Source: Phragmites australis
Lineage: Eukaryota; Streptophyta; Magnoliopsida; Poales; Poaceae
DNA: 64,000 nt
Assembly (NCBI RefSeq): GCF_958298935.1
Contig: NC_084924.1
Coordinates: 9,300,001-9,364,000 of the forward strand
Reading direction: 5' to 3'
Shown here: positions 1 to 16,029 of the stretch, piece after piece
Numbering within the stretch: the first letter of the stretch is position 1
How the letters are laid out: each line of letters opens with the position of its first letter
Position numbers and translations under genes: made by a program
The notes under the pieces: model-generated
Database searches by the model: none
What the model was told of the DNA's origin: nothing
What the model saw: only the letters and a program-made list of their open reading frames with translations

Positions 1-1016
1 CTCCACTTTCATTCCTTTAAAATTCATAGAGTTTTCTTTAGGCAGTACTGAAGCAGTTTTCTTAGTTATTTCCACTTTTCGCTATTTGCGGCATGCTGGT
101 CAGAACCAACTATCGTGATTGCTTGATTCTGAATACCATTAGTGTAGCTGCACATAGGGATCTAAAACCACAAGATTGCTATATACAGATGGTCCATAAG
201 AGTGGGTTTTGATTCCGGCTACCAGATTGCACTTACAGATTAATGGGTATTCCTGCTGGATAACAGGCATGGTACACATACTACTGCACTACTACACTAG
301 GTACAAGTAGACAAATCAATAAGTGACACAACTATCCAGAAACTTCAACAAAAATTAAATCCTAGACTATAAAACTATGTCATGAGCAATGATTCGCAAG
401 AAAGATGAGTATGACTGCCCAACAATTTCAGGTGGTCCTCCCAAATTGCTAACCAACCCGTCCGTCTAAAATTGTGCCAATAATTGAGGAATCGAACAAT
501 TCTTCGCTTATCCATAAAGGAACAAGACTTGCAAGTTTCAACAAAAATCTTCACCACATAATGATCATTTAGAAGGAAAGGGGAATTGGACCTCACCAAC
601 AACACCAGGGAGATGCTAAATTTACCCCCACCGTTCCACCTTTGCACTATAAGTCTACAACCCGATCTTAAAGTAAACCTATATTTGGCTAAGAGTTTCT
701 TGACTACTTGACGATAACAACGATAACATTTCACCAAAGTTGCATAAGATGAACTTCGCATCATTCAGAGGCAATGCCAAATCGGGGTTTCTCCAGCAAC
801 CCAGGTCACCCCCTAGATAATCATCCCCCGAGCCCAATCTCCTTCGCCCTCTCCTACCTTGCTCTAAGCATGGCAAAATCCGTCCAAGAATTCAAGCAAC
901 CTTTCTTGGAAATAAAGATCCCACCTTTCCACTCAATTCGCAGCCCGCAAATCAAACAAACGCGCTATATACAACAAGGCATCTCAGGAGAAATGATGAA
1001 CGCGGACTGTACTCAC

Positions 1017-1050
1017 CGACGACCCCAGCCGACGACTCCTCGGACCCCAT
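1017..1050 (-). CDS. First coding exon of a gene that continues off the left edge (product unknown)
   Basis: The minus strand has an ATG in a good context (GCCATGG) at 1050, followed by 11 codons (MGSEESSAGVV) and one extra base. A strong GTGAGT donor follows at 1016. The upstream side (1051-1320) is GC-rich like a grass 5' UTR. A possible second exon lies at 74-1: after an AG acceptor it is open to the window edge and fits the same phase (phase 1), but that part is guesswork. Too little protein is visible to name a family. The roughly 940 bases between the two would be the first intron; minus-strand open frames inside it do not resemble any protein I know. Confidence 0.4.
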
Positions 1051-1331
1051 GGCGAACCCCTCCGCTTCCTCCAGCTTCAAGTGCTGCCCTGCAATTTCTT
1101 GTCCCGGGAGAAGAGAAGGATGCGTACTGGAAGCGGCGGTGATGATTGGTACTAAACTGAGCCGGGAGGAGAACGAATATTCGAAGCCCCGCGTGAGGTC
1201 GCCTTCGAAGAGAGGGGAAGAAGGGAGAGCATGGGAGGAAGGGAACTGAAGTGCTCTAGAAAGGAAAAAAAGGATTACAGCTGGACAGGGTCCCTCACAA
1301 GGAAGGACAGCACAAAAGGGCAAGAAGCGAA

Positions 1332-1397
1332 GAATACAATGGAGTAGTTAGCGATGGAGATAAATATCTGAATACAGTGGAGTAGTCAGCGATGGAG
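1332..1397. repeat. Short tandem duplication, 38-bp period
   Basis: A segment starting GAATACAATGGAGTAG is repeated 38 bases later with a few changes, lying just upstream of the left-edge gene's 5' end. The rest of 1398-2372 is AT-rich. I see no gene there; it probably holds the upstream region of the left gene and the 3' flank of the zinc-finger gene. Confidence 0.65.
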
Positions 1398-2372
1398 TTC
1401 AGGCCTGTTTGTCACAACCTTTTTTTTCCGAGGAACTTGCCACAACTTGTGCTTCCACTTCTCCATAAAATGAAAAATAAATATCTGAAGTATTGCGCAA
1501 TGATAGATTTTTTATTTTTTACAAAAATATCACTCGAATGATAATTTTAATGATATTTTTTAATTCTTTAATGACAAGCTTACAATAACATCAGGAGTAG
1601 TGATTTCTTTATAATTATTCTATAAAAAAATAGAATTTGTGATTGAACTGAGAAGCAGAAGATTCATACGGTAATCATACTTCTTACTAGTACCAAGTTC
1701 CTAAAGAATTTTGATTCCAAACAAATTTAAAAGTGCAAATTGCACTGAATATACTGACCTCGTTTACACACAACAACAGTGTAGAGAAACCATGCACGTC
1801 TCCACAACAGCGTAGAGACCTTGGGTTTCTGAAGAAAATCGAAGTATATGCATTCTTCTTCATGTCAACCATTCATTTGGGGAATCAACTTGAAGCAATC
1901 CCATTAGTTACACGGCACAATAGCATCTTACTCTTTTACTTCTTACTCTTTTACTTCACGAAGTTAGGATATAAAATTCTAAATCTTACTCTCACGACTT
2001 TTTCTTTAGTATTACATCTTCAAACATATGGAGTCGACTACAAAAATGCATTAGAACATATTTTTCCAAATCCCAGTTATTACTGCTATTATTGATGTAC
2101 CCAGCAACAACCAACAATCCAGACGAACAAGAAAATGGCCATTATGTGCAGCTCAATCATGCACGAAAACCTGCGTAAGGAGAAAATTGCATGGAAGCAG
2201 GCACCACATAAGATCCCTTGCAGAATCATAGCATGCCATCTCTGAGCAGCACATAACAGAACTACAAAACATCAATGGTACAGTTCTCCAGTGAGTTTTT
2301 TTTTTTGCCTGAATTTCAATAATTCTAAATGTTTGTAAATTTTACAGATGAAATTTCACAAGTCATAACAAT

Positions 2373-5829
<3,457 letters not shown>

Positions 5830-5875
5830 CCAAACTCGGAGCCTGCCCAGCCCAACACGACCAGGTCTAATGTAG

Positions 5876-6108
5876 TATTACCTCTACTTTAGTTTACTTA
5901 TCACCTTTTACTGTAGCTATTTGATTCCTGCATTTTAAAAAAGAATTTATAGATATTTAAAAAATTTATATTATTAGATTTATCATGAAATAAATTTTAC
6001 TAGTGTTGTATATTTTCAAGTATCTATAAATACTTTTTAGAAAAAAAACATTTGGTCCAAATTGCTACAGTAAAAAGCAGTAGTAAGTAAATTGAAATCG
6101 AGGGAGTA
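5876..6108. mobile_element. Stowaway-like MITE upstream of the OZ-like gene
   Basis: The right end reads ATTGAAATCGAGGGAGTA, whose complement is the typical Stowaway end TACTCCCTC. The left end (TATTACCTCTACTTTAG) is a diverged inverted copy, matching about 20 of 27 positions. The inside is AT-rich and non-coding. It lies just upstream of the OZ-like start codon, so it may sit in that gene's promoter. Confidence 0.65.
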
Positions 6109-6240
6109 TGATTTGTTTGGCCCGACTAAAGCACTAGAGGTCTGGAGCTTGTACAATGAACTAGTTTTGCTTATTGAGATTTACGGGGACTTCAATCTGT
6201 GAGTCCTACGTAAACACTATTATATTAAGATAGTCATAGT

Positions 6241-6454
6241 AGGGTTTGAAAATACGATGGTAACCGCTTGGTTATCGCGGTTACTGTCTAATTCGATCTG
6301 CATCACATTTAGAAACCAAGAGGTTACCGATCAAACTTAAATTCAAAAATAAAAAACTTAAAAATTTGATCGGTTTCTACCAAATTTCACCGAATTATTG
6401 TGCGGTTACCGATCCCGAGTGGTTTTCGGTGGTCTATCAAATTTGGGAACCTTG
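6241..6454. mobile_element. MITE with 9-bp flanking duplication
   Basis: A 214-bp non-coding element lies between identical AGTCATAGT copies at 6232-6240 and 6455-6463. The ends are imperfect inverted repeats (AGGGTTTGAAAATACGATGG against AGGTTCCCAAATTTGATAG). A flank of 8-9 bp suggests a hAT- or Mutator-derived MITE. The inside contains several GGTTACCGAT-like inverted motifs. The stretch from 6464 to 7028 shows no gene and may be 3' UTR and downstream sequence of the CDCA7-like gene. Confidence 0.7.
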
Positions 6455-7028
6455 AGTCATAGTGGGAATATCGGAAGATCCCCACACAAAATACTTTTCC
6501 GCGCATTTTCAGGAATAAAATGCTAAAAATAAAACAGATATATATATTTACTTTTACATATTCTAGGACAGAATATGCTAGCCGGAGTCATATTGGTATC
6601 TCTTCCTTGCAATTGTAAAGATTAGACAGCACATAATTCAAGGGCAGTATAAAATCATAATGATACCCGACAGCTGATTCTACCTCAGGCTCATACATAG
6701 TAAAATGACAATTTTCATAAGTTATGACAGACGGCATTTGGTTTCGGTTTACATTCTAATCCAGATCACAGATGGACGGTGTATAATCCTTGCTTTCATC
6801 CTCGACAAAATGCGATGACAATGCATAGAAAAGTTGCCATCAAGATGATCATGGTGACTGCCAGATCTCTGAAACATCGGATACAGAGAGTTCCTAGCTT
6901 CACATTCTTGAGCACAAAAGATGATCATCTAAACTGCCACTAAACAAACGGATCTCCCACTACATTCTCAACCATCATCACGAATCACTGAAGAAGTGTA
7001 GATGTGAAGGTTCAACCAATCGTCGTCG

Positions 7029-8650
7029 TCAGAGTGCTAGGCGCTTCAGTTTGTCCATGAGAAGATGAGCAACTGACTCGTATCCTTGCTCCCTTGCTGT
7101 TGCGATACCGAATGAATTGAGAAAAGGAGGCACAAATATGGATAGAAATTACAATCGGCAAGAACAGCATGCATCACATGTATTGAACAAGACGTAGAGC
7201 CAAAATTACCGTTATATATGGCAATCCTAGCCGGTGCTATCTTCTTCCTCTTTAAGAAGATGCAGCTGCGTCATTTTATGACAAAAGGTTAGCACGTGAG
7301 CAATGCGGGACGCATTGTTCAAAAGATTTACATGTTCTAACAGCGCCATTTCAAGGACTGATGGTAGAACCAAAGAGCGCAAGATTCGAGAAGCTCTCAC
7401 CTGTTGCATATCCAGAACTTCTTGATGCCCTTCTCCTCGATGTAGTGAGGGCACATCCAGTTCTTGTTCTTCCTTACCTCTTCCATCTCTGCCACTACGG
7501 CTCAAAATTCAGTAGACGTGCCAATATAAATATATAGTTCACGAAGAACAATGGCATTTCCTGACAGCGGTGAGCAAGTCTGCTTACCTTCACCGTACCT
7601 AAGTTTCAGGCAAGCACGGCAGAGTATCCCATTCAACCCATTCGAAGAATGGCAAGATGAGCACTCCGTCTTGCCTATCAAAGAATTATCCAAGGGCTGA
7701 CTATGATTAGATTAGATGCAAACGATTGGGGAAAAGGAGAGATCTTTACGGATTCTTTGTACCCAAGCACGTCCGCTTCAGGTCCCCCTCCCTGCAACGC
7801 TTGCAGTCTTCCTCGCCGCACAATTTCTTTTGCCTTCGATCGCACGAGAACAAGTTTTCTCAATATTGAGCTCCAACCAACTTACTCAATAGCCTAAGCG
7901 AAAAGACGCTAATCTCGCATGATCTTTCTCAACAAAACGATCGGGAGGACTAATCGGTGATACATGCAGATAATGATGCGTGCGCACCTGCAGAGATGGT
8001 AACAAATCCCAATAACAGGGTCGTACATGGCCCCCTCGCATTGTTGTCGCACTGCCTCTCCTGCAGCGCCTTCACCCTCTCCTTGTCGACCACCACCACA
8101 GCTTTCTCCTCCTCCTCCTCCACCGCTGCTGCCATTGCCGCCAATTTACTCAAAGATCCTACGAGACGACAAAAGGAACTTGTTTGAGTTGCTTCACATT
8201 ACATTCAACAGGACCCGATCCTTGAAAGAGCGATGAATGCGGCAACCTTTGGGAGGCAACGCCTTTTGCTGCGTGGACTGCAAATTCAGTCGGGCGGAGC
8301 GGCGGTGGTCAGTCGGCGTCGCGGTGATGAGGCGGCTGGAGCGGCAGAGCGGGGTCATGCTCATGACCCGTGGCCTGGGGGTCTTCCGGGGGCTGGCGCT
8401 CCCCGCCGCACGGCGGCAGGAGGCGGAGGTGTTGTCGCGGAGCTCCCTATCGCAGCGACGCAGGCCAAGCATCTTCATCTGGGCCTGCACGCACGGTTCG
8501 CCGGGTTCCCAAGAATCAGTGGTAGCCGCAAGAAATTCGTCATCTGATGGAGTTCGAATTTGGGGGAAGATACATGCACCTTACCATGTTCTCAGATACG
8601 CGGGCATCGCAGAGGCTCTCGTAGTCGGACTTGGCGCCGAACCTCGCCAT
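7029..8650 (-). CDS. CDCA7-like zf-4CXXC_R1 protein, frameshifted and missing two cysteines
   Basis: Eight exons with GT-AG junctions are visible: 8650-8585, 8484-8247, 8158-7988, 7833-7763, 7674-7588, 7494-7401, 7265-7210 and 7096-7029. The product would be about 283 aa. The N-terminal part shows the family signature (YESLCDARVSENM, later TPLCRSSRL). Exons 3-8 give the C-terminal zinc domain: MYDPVIGIC, QKKLCGEEDCKRC, GKTECSSCH, LCRACLKLRYGE, NKNWMCPH and AREQGYESVAHLLMDKL. Relatives bind nucleosomes or DNA and help HELLS/DDM1-type remodelling in CDCA7 proper; a role for this subgroup is inferred. Oddities: a run of five G at 8030-8034 puts the YDP part one base out of frame with exons 1-3. 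From memory of the family, two conserved Cys are Tyr (CYHLC for CCHFC, CPHY for CPHC). It may be a pseudogene, or the G run may be a sequencing error. Confidence 0.8.
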
Positions 8651-11600
8651 GGCGGCGCCTTCAGTGGCGGCGGTGGCGTTCTTCGACAGGTTGCAAAGAT
8701 TGACTATGGTGGGCAAGGTTTGCTGGTGGCTCTATTTTATATGCAGTCTGCAGTGTAGTTTTGGTAGAGCGTTTTTTTTACCATTTTACCTATCAAGCTT
8801 GCGACAGAGGATTAAGTCCAGGAAATAAAGTGGGCATAATGCTGGAATGTTATATGCCGCGTACAGCAGGCCTACACGCTCGCCGCATGCCCTTCCTCTC
8901 AGTTTGTCACCGCACCGACTCCAGTGTCGTCTTGCCATCCATGCTTCCCTCGCGTCTACGCTAGCGAGCTCCCCCGACCTGATCTGGCCATCGATGCTTT
9001 TCTTGTGCCTACAGTAGGTGAGTCTTTTAGTCTGATCGGACGTCGACTCACCCTCCGTCTCCCACTCACTTGTAGCCCCAACTCTGCTGGTGAGCCCCTT
9101 AGTCCTACCACCCTCCCCCACTACCGCCTTAAGGTCATGGCTCGCTCATCAGCAAGCCCTACCTCTAATATTACTTGGAACAAATTTTCTTTCCCACACA
9201 ATATTTTTTCTCGGTGAAACAATTTTACCTAGGTCTAGAACAATCTAGATCTCGCTTGATGTCTTGTTGACGCTGGAAAAGATACGGTCAATGACTGTCA
9301 GACCCCCATTTTTGGGATCCACTGTGCATCAGTAGCTGATACACACATTTCTTACATATTAACACCACAGTCATACATCAATTTTTTTTTATAATACCAT
9401 AAATAGTCTTCACAGGTTTTACAACACATAATCTAATACAAACTATGGCACACGACCTTATTGAAAAGAGACACGAGAACGGAAGTAAAGGTAGCTCAAT
9501 GCCTACATGCAATTTGGATGCGGACTAGCCCATTCTTCATCACCATCATTGCCAAAGTTGTACTCCGGCTCTTCATCTTGGTCAACAAAGCAATAGTGAG
9601 TACTTTAGATACTCATGAAGTTCTAACACTACTTCAAGAAGTTGATAGATGTATAAAGAGTATAACCAAAACATAGGGTTTAGTTTTTGCAAAAAGCTAG
9701 TTTTTATGCTAGGGTTGATTTTGCATAACCAAGTTGAAAGCATTTGGCAAAACAAAATTTAAGTCAAATCATGGTTGTTGGTCCTGGGGAAGATATATTC
9801 ATCATGCTAGTTCCCAAGTTTTATCAAACACAAGGTCCTCTCTAGCCCATGACGCTTAGCTAGACTTACAAAACATAGGCGCATAACCCATACACACTCT
9901 TCAAGGAGGTACGCACGCAATTGCTCTAATCATTGTATGGACAAAGCTTTGTGTATCCATGATCGTGGACACAACTATCTAGATAGGTTTACACTCTATA
10001 AAGATTATACACTTTACTCACAAGATATGTTCCGTCTCCAACCTTAGTTACTGGTGGAGTAGGCACAATGAGGTCTCGTACACACCTAACATCGTCATGA
10101 TATCCACCCACATGACACTAAACCAGGGGCCCATGATCAACATGGCTCAAAACAACTTTAGAGTCTCTATCTGGACCATGATATTTCACTTAGGTCGCCC
10201 GCGTCTTCTCCTGGCTCCTGTTGCATCTCCTGCCTCTGAATGAATATTGGGTTCGACTAGTAGGGTGTGAGGCTAAGCCCTTCTCATAAAAGGGACATGT
10301 GGTTACACAAGTGTTACTTGGCATGATGACATAACAAACTAGTCCTTATGTGGCCAGGACAAGTGACTCCTAATAATGAATACCACACAGGCAAACCTAA
10401 CTCTTAAGGCAAACTCACCCTCGTCCAAAATGGACTTTTTGTTCCATTAACACCGCATGTTTGACACACTCATACCACCAAGAACACTTAATACATTTTC
10501 ACACATTTCGCAAAAAGCACGATTAAGATGTTCGACTACACTATTTATCTTAAGAGTAAAAACCCTAAGCATATATACTAGTGATCAAGGCAATCATCCA
10601 AACATTCAAACGTAGTTGATATCAGGGACCTACTAGGGTTTCAAGGTAAATAGGTAAATCAACAACAAGGTATGTCATAATCAAGCAAGGTTATAACTAA
10701 TCAATCATTTAAATTATTTAAATTAAGTGTGCATAATTATAGCATTTTACAACAGGCTCTACTAGGTCGTGGATATTAAACATATGTTAAATACGATCAA
10801 GGAAGTTAGGACTTGCCTTCTTCAAAGTCTTCTTCTTGTGCTTCCTCGTAATCCGGGTCCTCAGGTTCTTCCTCTAACACTTGTTCATCTAAAGTACGCC
10901 AATTAACGTCAAATAAGTAAACTATAGTAAATTTGACTTAAATTCAAATGAACTCCAAAAATTATGAAACTAGTGGAGTTAGGCAGATCTTGAATTTAGA
11001 CAAAAGAGTCGTCAAAATTGAGTTGAAACATAGGAGAAATGGTTCCCAGAAGATTGGCCAGAAGGTTAATTTAGAAAAAAATAAAAGGGTACCTCACCGC
11101 TAGGTTATCGTCGACATGCACCGCAGTCGGGTTATCGCGTAGCATCTCACCTTCGTGGGTGAGAGTTTCCCAAGCTGGAACCTCACTGCTAGGATAGCCA
11201 CCAACGTTGATATGCTCACACCGAACGAGTGGCCTACGAACATCAACAGGGGCCTAGCGAGGGAGAGGCAATGGGAGAGCGCACACTCGTGTCATAGGTG
11301 AAGTCCATGGCCCATGATGTGATTAAGAGCATGACATAGTAGTGGAATTTGAAGAACATCCTTGGGGGCAATTCGCTGACTAGATGTGGACATGTTTTTT
11401 CTACCCTCAACATATGCACATTACATTATCCTTAACCTATGCACAAATCTCAGTGCACATCCAATGGTCATGTCAAGGGCACATGCTCTTAGGAGTAGAA
11501 TTACCTTTCCCAAGTGGATGTGGTAAGGGAAGGGAAGGGTGCTTTTGAAAGGGAATTAGCAGGTTGATTTTAATAAGTGTGAAAGGAGGCAACAAAGTAA

Positions 11601-11935
11601 CGAACAAATATGAGAGTTCAAACATTCAAACTTCTACATGTGAGGAATCAAGATCAGACATTTCACACTCACTGTGGTTTCATTACTAACGGACGGCAAC
11701 GGGTCATGGAAATGGAGGAGAAAAGTGGTGTGTTACCTTCAATCATTGCGGTGACCCGACATTCTACTTATGAGGCGGGAAATCATGTCTACGATCATTA
11801 CTTTGTTAGCAAAAGATACCAAAATATTGACACACCAGAGTAGTATAGCAAAATCAATGTAGTGGGACCATAGACAAAAAATCACCAACAACTTAAAGTC
11901 ACTTCATAGACAAAATACTATGAATGACAATTTAA
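8651..11935. other. Non-coding stretch, probably upstream region and old repeats
   Basis: No open frame here has family resemblance and no splice chain could be built. Bases 8651-9240 probably include the promoter of the CDCA7-like gene. From about 9290 onward the text resembles degenerate LTR sequence of grass gypsy elements (long, non-coding, mixed composition). I could not find paired ends or target duplications, so the class is not assigned. Confidence 0.35.
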
Positions 11936-11939
11936 CCCA

Positions 11940-12990
11940 TTTACCCTTGGGTAAATACCCTAATAGGACCGGGTATGGACAACATTTGGTACCTGTAGGT
12001 ACGTTCGTGGGTGAAAAATACCACCTGACAAGTATACGGGTATAGGTATGGGTAAGTTATATCCATATCCATGACACCTATTTACCCGTATATATCTATG
12101 ACAGGCTGGTCCATTCCTCTAAACCCTAATCTCTCATATAGTCATATCCACATCCACATGAGTACCCAGCTCCCCCTGCCTAGATTTCGATGCGGAGGTT
12201 CCACGTGTAAGCGGTGTGGGTCACGGACTATGCCACCCAACAACGGACTTTGAGCGGAAGTAGTAGATGTGAGACTTGAGCACTAGCTCGGTGACTTTCA
12301 CTGGGGGGTCGATGCTGCAGGAGGACAGCGCCGCCTTTACCTCCCTTGTCGGGACGCGACCTAGGATCTCCAGGAATGCCTCCATCCATGCACTACTTTC
12401 CCTCCTCCTCCCCGTAGGGGCTGTTCTTAACCGCGCTCATCGGCGTAGGTGGCGGGTACCTTACTTTGACTACTCTCATCCTCTACTTTCCCCTCTAACT
12501 CCGAATCCTACTATCTCTCGATTCGCGTCTAGATTTCAATCCGTAGAACATGGAGTATATCTCACTGGAGTTTGGAATCGAACAGCTATGAGACTGAGCA
12601 ATAGCATCGTCGAGCCATCGTGAAGGTGGAGACCGCCATGGTCGAGCATTTGAGCTGGGCAAGGCAACGAGATGGGCATCAACGATGTTTGGGCCTGAAT
12701 CCTAGTCCAATAGACTTACTTGGGCCAACACCGCTTGCGCTTTGCAACCAAAGTGAGCTCTAGGTGGGCCTAATTATGAAGCCTTACCAGCCCAAGCCTC
12801 CACCATGGAGGCATCTTGTTCCGCCGCCCTGCGCCACCACCCTACGGGTAAACAGGTATACCCGTGGGCGTCAGGTTCGGTGCTAGCCCTTCGCCTGTTG
12901 GCATTCGCAGGTATACCTACGGGCGGGTAAAAAATCGGCGGGTATGGGTGAGCACTATTTGTACCCGTCATACCCAATTGCCATATCTAT
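11940..12990. mobile_element. Possible non-autonomous DNA transposon with GGGTAT-rich ends
   Basis: Both ends carry dense copies of GGGTATG/CATACCC and TACCCGT motifs in roughly inverted orientation (11943-12090 and 12838-12990). The middle (12091-12780) looks unrelated and non-repetitive. Some grass hAT elements have such ends. I did not find a clean target duplication, so this is tentative. Bases 12991-13412 show nothing recognisable. Confidence 0.3.
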
Positions 12991-13412
12991 AAGTACCATT
13001 ATGTTTATTTAACATGATTCTGGAAGACATAAGACACAAGTTATGTACCTCGAGGGCAGGTCAAGGTTCTCATCCCATCCTAGTTTATCGCTTAATCTTC
13101 TTGTTGTACTTCATAGTACTCCTTCATGATCTGGGTCTGCTATTGAGCTCCATATCTAGGGTTTCAGTGTTTGGCTCGACTCCTTCTTCATTCCCGTCTT
13201 GAGGTTGGGAAGAGTTTAGATCACACACTCATGATGGTCAGGAAGGGTTCATAGTGTTACCATTGTATTCTCAAAGTTATCCAAGGGATAGCACAATGCA
13301 CTTTGCAAGAGTATGGTTTCAAAGGTGAAGGTTTTAGGAGAGACTACTAGTTGAATCGCAATAGGATAGAATCAAATAGCGATTTCCTTTCCTGTTGCAG
13401 AAGTAGGGAGTG

Positions 13413-13560
13413 TGAAAGGACAACGGTGTCATCTAGAGGGGGGTGAATAGGCGTATCCTAAAATGTTTTATAAACTAAATACAATGGATTAATAATATGC
13501 GAACCGTCCGCAGATTTTTCCGGAGTCTTCGCAAAAATGCGGACACTCCGCAGAAATCAT
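13413..13560 (-). repeat. Partial 3' LTR of the old copia family
   Basis: This segment matches the inner end of the 14008-16029 LTR. Both start TGAAAGGA(C/T)AACG on the plus strand and share the GGGGGTGAATAG motif and the repeated CTCCGCA words. It directly abuts the gag remnant, so almost all of pol has been deleted from this copy. Confidence 0.7.
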
Positions 13561-13994
13561 TTAAAGCTCTTCATGATGTGTTGATGAAGTTGAGCAATTC
13601 TCGAATGACGTCTCCAGAAGAAGTTATTCTTCATCATATTTGAGCTTGTCATATCTTTCTTTGAGAGTGGTCCAAATGTGATGAGCGTCTTCAAGCGGCA
13701 CGATGGATTCAACTACCTCTATACTCATAGCATCAAATAAGATATTAGTAACTTGAGCATTGAGATGTATGAATTTATCTTCCTCTTTGGGTGATAGCAA
13801 AATGTCACTAGGAGGAGAAATACTTACATCTACAACTCGCTCTATATGGGGACTCATGACCCTAAGGACATTAAACATGAGAGTATTCCAAGTTGAATAG
13901 TTTGAACCATCTAGCATGAGAAGTTCTAGATACATGTTACCTCTTGTTCACATCTTTAAATTCTCAAAGTAGTGAAGCCTTAAAGAAGGTTATA
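13560..13994 (-). pseudogene. Copia gag remnant (UBN2-type)
   Basis: The minus-strand frame 13935-13624 encodes about 100 residues with the copia gag signature LDGSNYSTWN, followed by HIWTTLKERYDKLK. It starts close to a primer-binding site and ends in the truncated LTR, with no protease, integrase or reverse transcriptase after it. It is a relic and not expected to function. Confidence 0.8.
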
Positions 13995-14007
13995 CTCTGA
14001 TACCAAT
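13995..14007 (-). other. Primer-binding site (initiator tRNA-Met type)
   Basis: The minus strand reads TTGGTATCAGAG immediately inside the LTR end (CCTTTCA). This is the standard copia PBS complementary to the 3' end of initiator tRNA-Met. It fixes the element's orientation and the inner LTR boundary at 14008. Confidence 0.8.
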
Positions 14008-16029
14008 TGAAAGGATAACGATGTCGCATAGAAGGGGGTGAATAGATGTATCATAAAAAAATTACAAATTAAATGCAGCAGATTAGCAATATATTGATAA
14101 TTCGCAGATTTTTTTGGGAGTCTCTGCAAAACTGCGGACACACCGCAGAAATCTACGGATACTCCGAAGATGTCAGGGGAAACTCAAGAGATGCCTATGT
14201 AATACAACATGGATAAAATCCACGAATTACCCACCACCAGTGGATGTATTCCAACCTATTTCACCAAGTACCTATAGCTGAAACTTCACAAGAAAGTAGA
14301 TTGAGAAATATGCATAAATAGAGACCAAGAACTCAAGAACAAGAAACAAGAGAGGAGACACGCAATTTGTTTTCCGAAGTTCGAACACCTCCACTAGAGG
14401 TTCCTAAGTCTCCGCTGAGGGGCTCAGTCACCTTGAGCCGGGTCTCTCTTAACCCTTTTCCTCTCCAAGCTCAGTCACTCTTGAGCTTGGCTTACACTTT
14501 TGATTTCTTCCCTTGCGGAGGTGAAATCGAAGCCTTAAAAAACTTTCCCGCGGCACACCACAACTTTGGGTGCTCGTCGGTGACGTCTAGCCATCTAGGA
14601 GCTCTAAGCTCCAAGAGTAACAAACACGACGATGGACTTGAGTGCTCAATATGAGATTTTTCTCACTTGCACTCAATCTTTCAATTTCTCAACCCAGCTC
14701 ACTTTTCTTCTCAAATCTCACATTAGAATGGAGTGGAGAGAGCACAAATGGCTTTGGCTTTGAGGTATTTCGTGGAGGCACCAGCAGCAACCAAAGGAGG
14801 GGGTGAGGGGGTATAAATACCCAACCCCCCAAAACTAGCCGTTACACCTAAGAAAATGCAGAGTCTCCGTAGTTTAACAAAACAACCCAGGTCACCGAAG
14901 AGAAATCATCATAACTTTTGATCTCGAAGTTCGATTTTGACAATTTTGAACTCTATAAAAAGCTTATTCAGAGGACTACACATACCTACTTAATTCATGA
15001 TATTAATCCCATAGGATAAAACTAGGAACTCTCTGAAACCCAATTCGGACACTTTCACACTTTCGGCACCGAGCTCCTAAAGCAAACTCTCACTTTGGGT
15101 TCGGTTAGAAACTTTTGAGAACTGAGACACGACAAGTTGTTCGACGTTGCATCTCTCTTAATAGTGCGGCATACCTATCCTCAACTTCAAAGATAAAACA
15201 CATTTTAACCACTTTGAGGCTTTGAATACCTTCAAGTACCGTTTCTTCCCTTCAAACTTTAGAGGGTTGCCAACTTTTATATCGTCGTCACTCTATCTCT
15301 TCTTGATTCTTCATGTGATTGATGTGAATCACCCGTAGCTTCCCATGGCCTCGCATGATATTGGTGCAAAGCCTTTACTCGATCTTCATCATCGCCTTGG
15401 TCCTTCGGCGCTAAGCCATTTGCAGCCAAGTCTTGCTTGCCCTTCACCGTCTTTCCATAGAAACTATTTTATATCCAACATCTTTAATAAATTCACTTTA
15501 TCATATATGGAGTCTAATATTGTTTTTCACTCTTGGCATATATGATTTCAATTCAACTTATGCCTTCTTGTGGATCCTAACCTCAACTCATTCTCAAGCA
15601 TAAAGCACGTGGGTTAGTCTATAAACTCAATTGGCAATGACATACTTTTAGTTACTTGATTTCTACAAGTAACTTAGCATTAACGATTATCACAAATCTT
15701 CAATGAGCTTTTCTTTCTTCTTGTGAGCATCGCTAAGATCTCAATGACTTTGATGCAATTCTTTGAACTCATGGCATTTCTCAACTAATCCATGCTTCAT
15801 AATTTATGTATCTCATATGGAATAACCTAATAACAATTCTCAACATAATTATTAGTCTATAGGTATTGTCATTGACTTACCCAAGCATCACTTAGAGTTC
15901 ATTCATCTTGATACATATTTCTTTTCCATGTATCGCCTATGGAACAACTTACTAACAAAACAACATTGTTAGTCCATAGATATTGTCATTAATTACCAAA
16001 ACCACACCTATGAGCTAGATGCACTTTCA
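14008..16029 (-). repeat. Complete 2-kb LTR of an old copia element
   Basis: The LTR runs TGAAAGTGC...CCTTTCA on the minus strand, with TG/CA ends. It is bordered by a PBS on one side (13995-14007) and a polypurine tract on the other (16030-16041, AATGGGGGAGAT on the minus strand). Plus-strand frames inside it (for example at 14367-14654) recur in the second LTR copy and are not genes. Short motifs such as TCCGCA recur near its inner end. Confidence 0.75.

Noticed and set aside
375..876. Two overlapping minus-strand open frames near the left edge
   Set aside because: They show no family resemblance or domain pattern, and lie where the left gene's first intron is expected.
14367..14654. 95-codon plus-strand frame with a relative at 19606-19950
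   Set aside because: Both copies lie at the same place in the two LTRs of the old copia family. The repetition is explained by the LTR, not by a gene family.
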